Source: Trinickia mobilis
GTDB taxonomy: Bacteria > Pseudomonadota > Gammaproteobacteria > Burkholderiales > Burkholderiaceae
Direction: 5' to 3'
Assembly (NCBI RefSeq): GCF_017315705.1
Contig: NZ_JAFLRF010000042.1
Coordinates: forward strand, 1 to 55,662
DNA length: 55,662 bases
Shown here: in pieces, positions 54,115 to 55,662 of the stretch
Layout of the letters: each line of letters begins with the position of its first letter
Numbering within the stretch: the stretch's first letter is position 1
Notes under the pieces: generated by a model
The model's input: only the letters and a program-made list of their open reading frames with translations
Told to the model about the DNA's origin: nothing
Databases searched by the model: none
Translations under genes and position numbers: made by a program

Positions 54115-54978
54115 ATGAAACTTCTCAAGCAACTGCTGCTTTGCGGCGCGCTTAGCGCCGCGCTGGTCACGGTGCTGCCCGTGGCTGCCGATACGAAACC
54201 GACGATCAAGATCGGCTATGTCGAAGGCTGGGACGACAGCGTCGCGACGACCAACGTGGCCGCACGCATCATCGAAAAGCGCCTGGGTTATCCGGTGCAG
54301 ATCGTTCCGGTCGCGGCGGGCATGATGTGGGAGGGCGTCGCGCGCGGCGACCTCGACGCGACGCTGTCCGCGTGGCTGCCCGTGACACAGGGTGCGTATT
54401 GGGACAAGTACAAGACGAAGGTCGTCGACCTCGGTGCAAATTTTACGGATGCTAGAATCGGCTTGATCGTGCCCGCCGACGTGAAAGCGAACAGCATCGC
54501 CGATCTCGAATCTCAGAAGTCCGAATTTGGCGGACGTATCGTGGGAATCGACGCAGGCGCGGGCGTGATGGCAAAGACAGCGGATGCGATCAAGGCCTAC
54601 AAGCTCGACTATCAACTGATGCCGAGCTCGGGCACCGCGATGACAGCGGAACTCGCGCGCTCGATGCATGCCGATAAACCCGTGATCGTCACGGGCTGGG
54701 CGCCGCACTGGATGTTTGCGAAGTGGAAGCTCAAGTTCCTCGACGATCCGAAGAAGGTCTACGGCGAAGCCGAGCACGTGGACAATGTCGTCAACCCGGA
54801 CTTGGAGACGAAAGCCAAACCGGTGGTGGCGTTCTTGAAGCAGTTTCAATGGAAGCCGGGTGAGATCGACGGTGTGATGCTGGCGGCTCAAGTCGGCACG
54901 AAGCCTGATGCCGCCGCGGATGCATGGATCGCGGCGCACCCCGACCGGGTCAATAGCTGGTTGGCGGGAACGCAATGA
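54115..54978 (+). CDS. Glycine betaine/proline-type ABC substrate-binding protein
   Basis: 287 residues. Signal peptide MKLLKQLLLCGALSAALVTVLPVAA, then TIKIGYVEGWDDSVATTNVAARIIEKRLGYPVQIVPV, WEGVARGDLDATLSAWLPVT and VIVTGWAPHWMFAKWKLKFL, an OpuAC-type pattern with Trp residues suited to a quaternary ammonium. The start follows AAGGAGATCACG. There is no permease or ATPase gene beside it, so it may feed the ChoVW core at 5.0-7.1 kb, as orphan binding proteins do in pseudomonads. Confidence 0.88.
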   Translation: MKLLKQLLLCGALSAALVTVLPVAADTKPTIKIGYVEGWDDSVATTNVAARIIEKRLGYPVQIVPVAAGMMWEGVARGDLDATLSAWLPVTQGAYWDKYKTKVVDLGANFTDARIGLIVPADVKANSIADLESQKSEFGGRIVGIDAGAGVMAKTADAIKAYKLDYQLMPSSGTAMTAELARSMHADKPVIVTGWAPHWMFAKWKLKFLDDPKKVYGEAEHVDNVVNPDLETKAKPVVAFLKQFQWKPGEIDGVMLAAQVGTKPDAAADAWIAAHPDRVNSWLAGTQ

Positions 54979-55295
54979 CGCTTGATATGCAGCAAACGTT
55001 GAGCGCACGGAGCAGTCGGCCGTGCGCTTGGTGTCTTGGTATTGCATCGCTTACGCCGCTCTTGATAGTCGGCATCGTGCCGTTTATCACCGGCGACGTG
55101 CCGATGTCGAATCTCATCCCGCTCTTGCCGCTCGGCCACGATGCACAAGGCAATCTCGCGACCGCCACGTTTGGCGCGTGGAACGGCACCAGCATCACGA
55201 TGGCGATGGGCGCGATGCGCAAGGTCTTGCCTTATGGCGCACTCGTGCTGGCCGCGCTCGTGATGTGGGGCGCGCACCGCTTGGCTCGCGGATAG
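54975..55295 (+). CDS. Small predicted membrane protein
   Basis: 106 residues, ATGA overlap with the binding-protein gene. Two hydrophobic segments (about 20-42, LGIASLTPLLIVGIVPFITG; about 84-101, VLPYGALVLAALVMWGAH) flank a neutral stretch. Not recognised. The coupling to the transporter gene argues for a real gene, but it could be a remnant of a longer membrane protein. Confidence 0.45.
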   Translation: MTLDMQQTLSARSSRPCAWCLGIASLTPLLIVGIVPFITGDVPMSNLIPLLPLGHDAQGNLATATFGAWNGTSITMAMGAMRKVLPYGALVLAALVMWGAHRLARG

Positions 55296-55559
55296 TCGCA
55301 TTCGATGCCGTAGGCATAGCACTGCTAAGATTTAACGGAATTTCAGACTATTCCTATATCCCGCCAGTCATCGGGCTGGTTATGTTGCGTTCTCTCATTG
55401 ATCAGAACATGGAGAACGAGACATGCACACACCGTGCGGCGCCACCTCACAAACCGCCCCTCGATTTACAATTCGCTCCGCTCTTGCCAGGGTCCAACCT
55501 TGCCGGAGCGATGACCGCGCCCTGAGTGGCCGCCGTTGCATCCGATGAGCGGGGGGGCC
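55296..55559. other. Intergenic region after the small membrane protein
   Basis: About 260 bases, partly AT-rich. A 41-codon frame at 55423-55548 has a ribosome-binding site (GGAGAACGAGAC) but no recognisable content; I do not call it as a gene. Confidence 0.4.
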
Positions 55560-55662
55560 ATGTCAGACCTGCACCGCTCCCCGGAGGCCCGCCGACGCCT
55601 CGCGCGTCCAATCGGCGGCCGCGCCCACCTGTTGCCCATGCGAGACCTGACGCCCGAGCAAG
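55560..55662 (+). CDS. Start of an unidentified gene (3' partial)
   Basis: An open frame begins MSDLHRSPEARRRLARPIGG and runs off the window end. It is GC-rich with high third-position GC, like the local genes, but the ribosome-binding site is poor (GGGGGGGCC). It is too short to identify. Confidence 0.3.
   Translation, partial: MSDLHRSPEARRRLARPIGGRAHLLPMRDLTPEQ

Noticed and set aside
1-55662. CRISPR arrays, rRNA genes, complete tRNA genes, intact transposases or integrases
   Set aside because: None was recognised on either strand. The only tRNA-like sequence is the 3' scar at 23767-23792.

Overview
The window is GC-rich DNA with codon use, gene content and repeats typical of a Burkholderiaceae beta-proteobacterium (Burkholderia, Paraburkholderia, Caballeronia or a close genus). 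This is judged from gene families and layout; no search was run. Most of it is one large choline / glycine betaine catabolic supercluster. It is interrupted by a small low-GC foreign island and by a complete Tad pilus locus.

Layout. (a) 1-4.6 kb: the 3' part of a double-domain ABC permease, its ATPase, an NADPH:FMN reductase-like flavoprotein and a TorF-type porin. (b) 5.0-9.1 kb: a choline/betaine ABC importer (choV, choW, choX) with an embedded GlxA/GbdR-type AraC regulator. (c) 9.2-18.7 kb: a second GlxA-type regulator, divergent from serine dehydratase sdaA, the four-subunit sarcosine oxidase soxBDAG, a folB-like gene and an aldo/keto reductase. (d) 18.8-22.8 kb, minus strand: betI-betB-betA. 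(e) about 22.9-29.9 kb: an accessory island. It holds a decayed lysozyme / LprI-inhibitor remnant, a tRNA-3'-end-like scar, and a tight operon for a WYL regulator, a ubiquitin-like protein, an E2-like protein, a JAB-E1 fusion, a kinase-fold protein and a DUF6527-like metal-binding protein. It ends at a 5'-truncated formaldehyde dehydrogenase (fdhA). (f) 30.0-40.6 kb, minus strand: flp-tadV-cpaB-rcpA-cpaD-tadZ-tadA-tadB-tadC-tadD-tadE-tadG. (g) 41.1-55.3 kb: a GbdR-like regulator, glyA, a dipeptidase, a V4R-like protein, dgcA-dgcB, etfA-etfB, gbcA-gbcB and a second betaine-type binding protein.

Together, blocks b, c, d and g encode a nearly complete route: choline uptake, choline to betaine (BetAB), betaine to dimethylglycine (GbcAB), to sarcosine (DgcAB with dedicated Etf), to glycine plus methylene-THF (SoxBDAG), to serine (GlyA), to pyruvate (SdaA). 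The formaldehyde branch (fdhA) is broken here.

The most unusual content is the ubiquitin-like conjugation cassette at 24.0-29.1 kb, with its extra kinase-fold and zinc-type components and a palindrome ahead of its WYL regulator. A second notable feature is a mobile-looking REP-type element. One copy lies inside soxA as an in-frame peptide insertion. Two others lie directly before betA and dgcA, where the element's end supplies the ribosome-binding site and creates a coupled mini-ORF.
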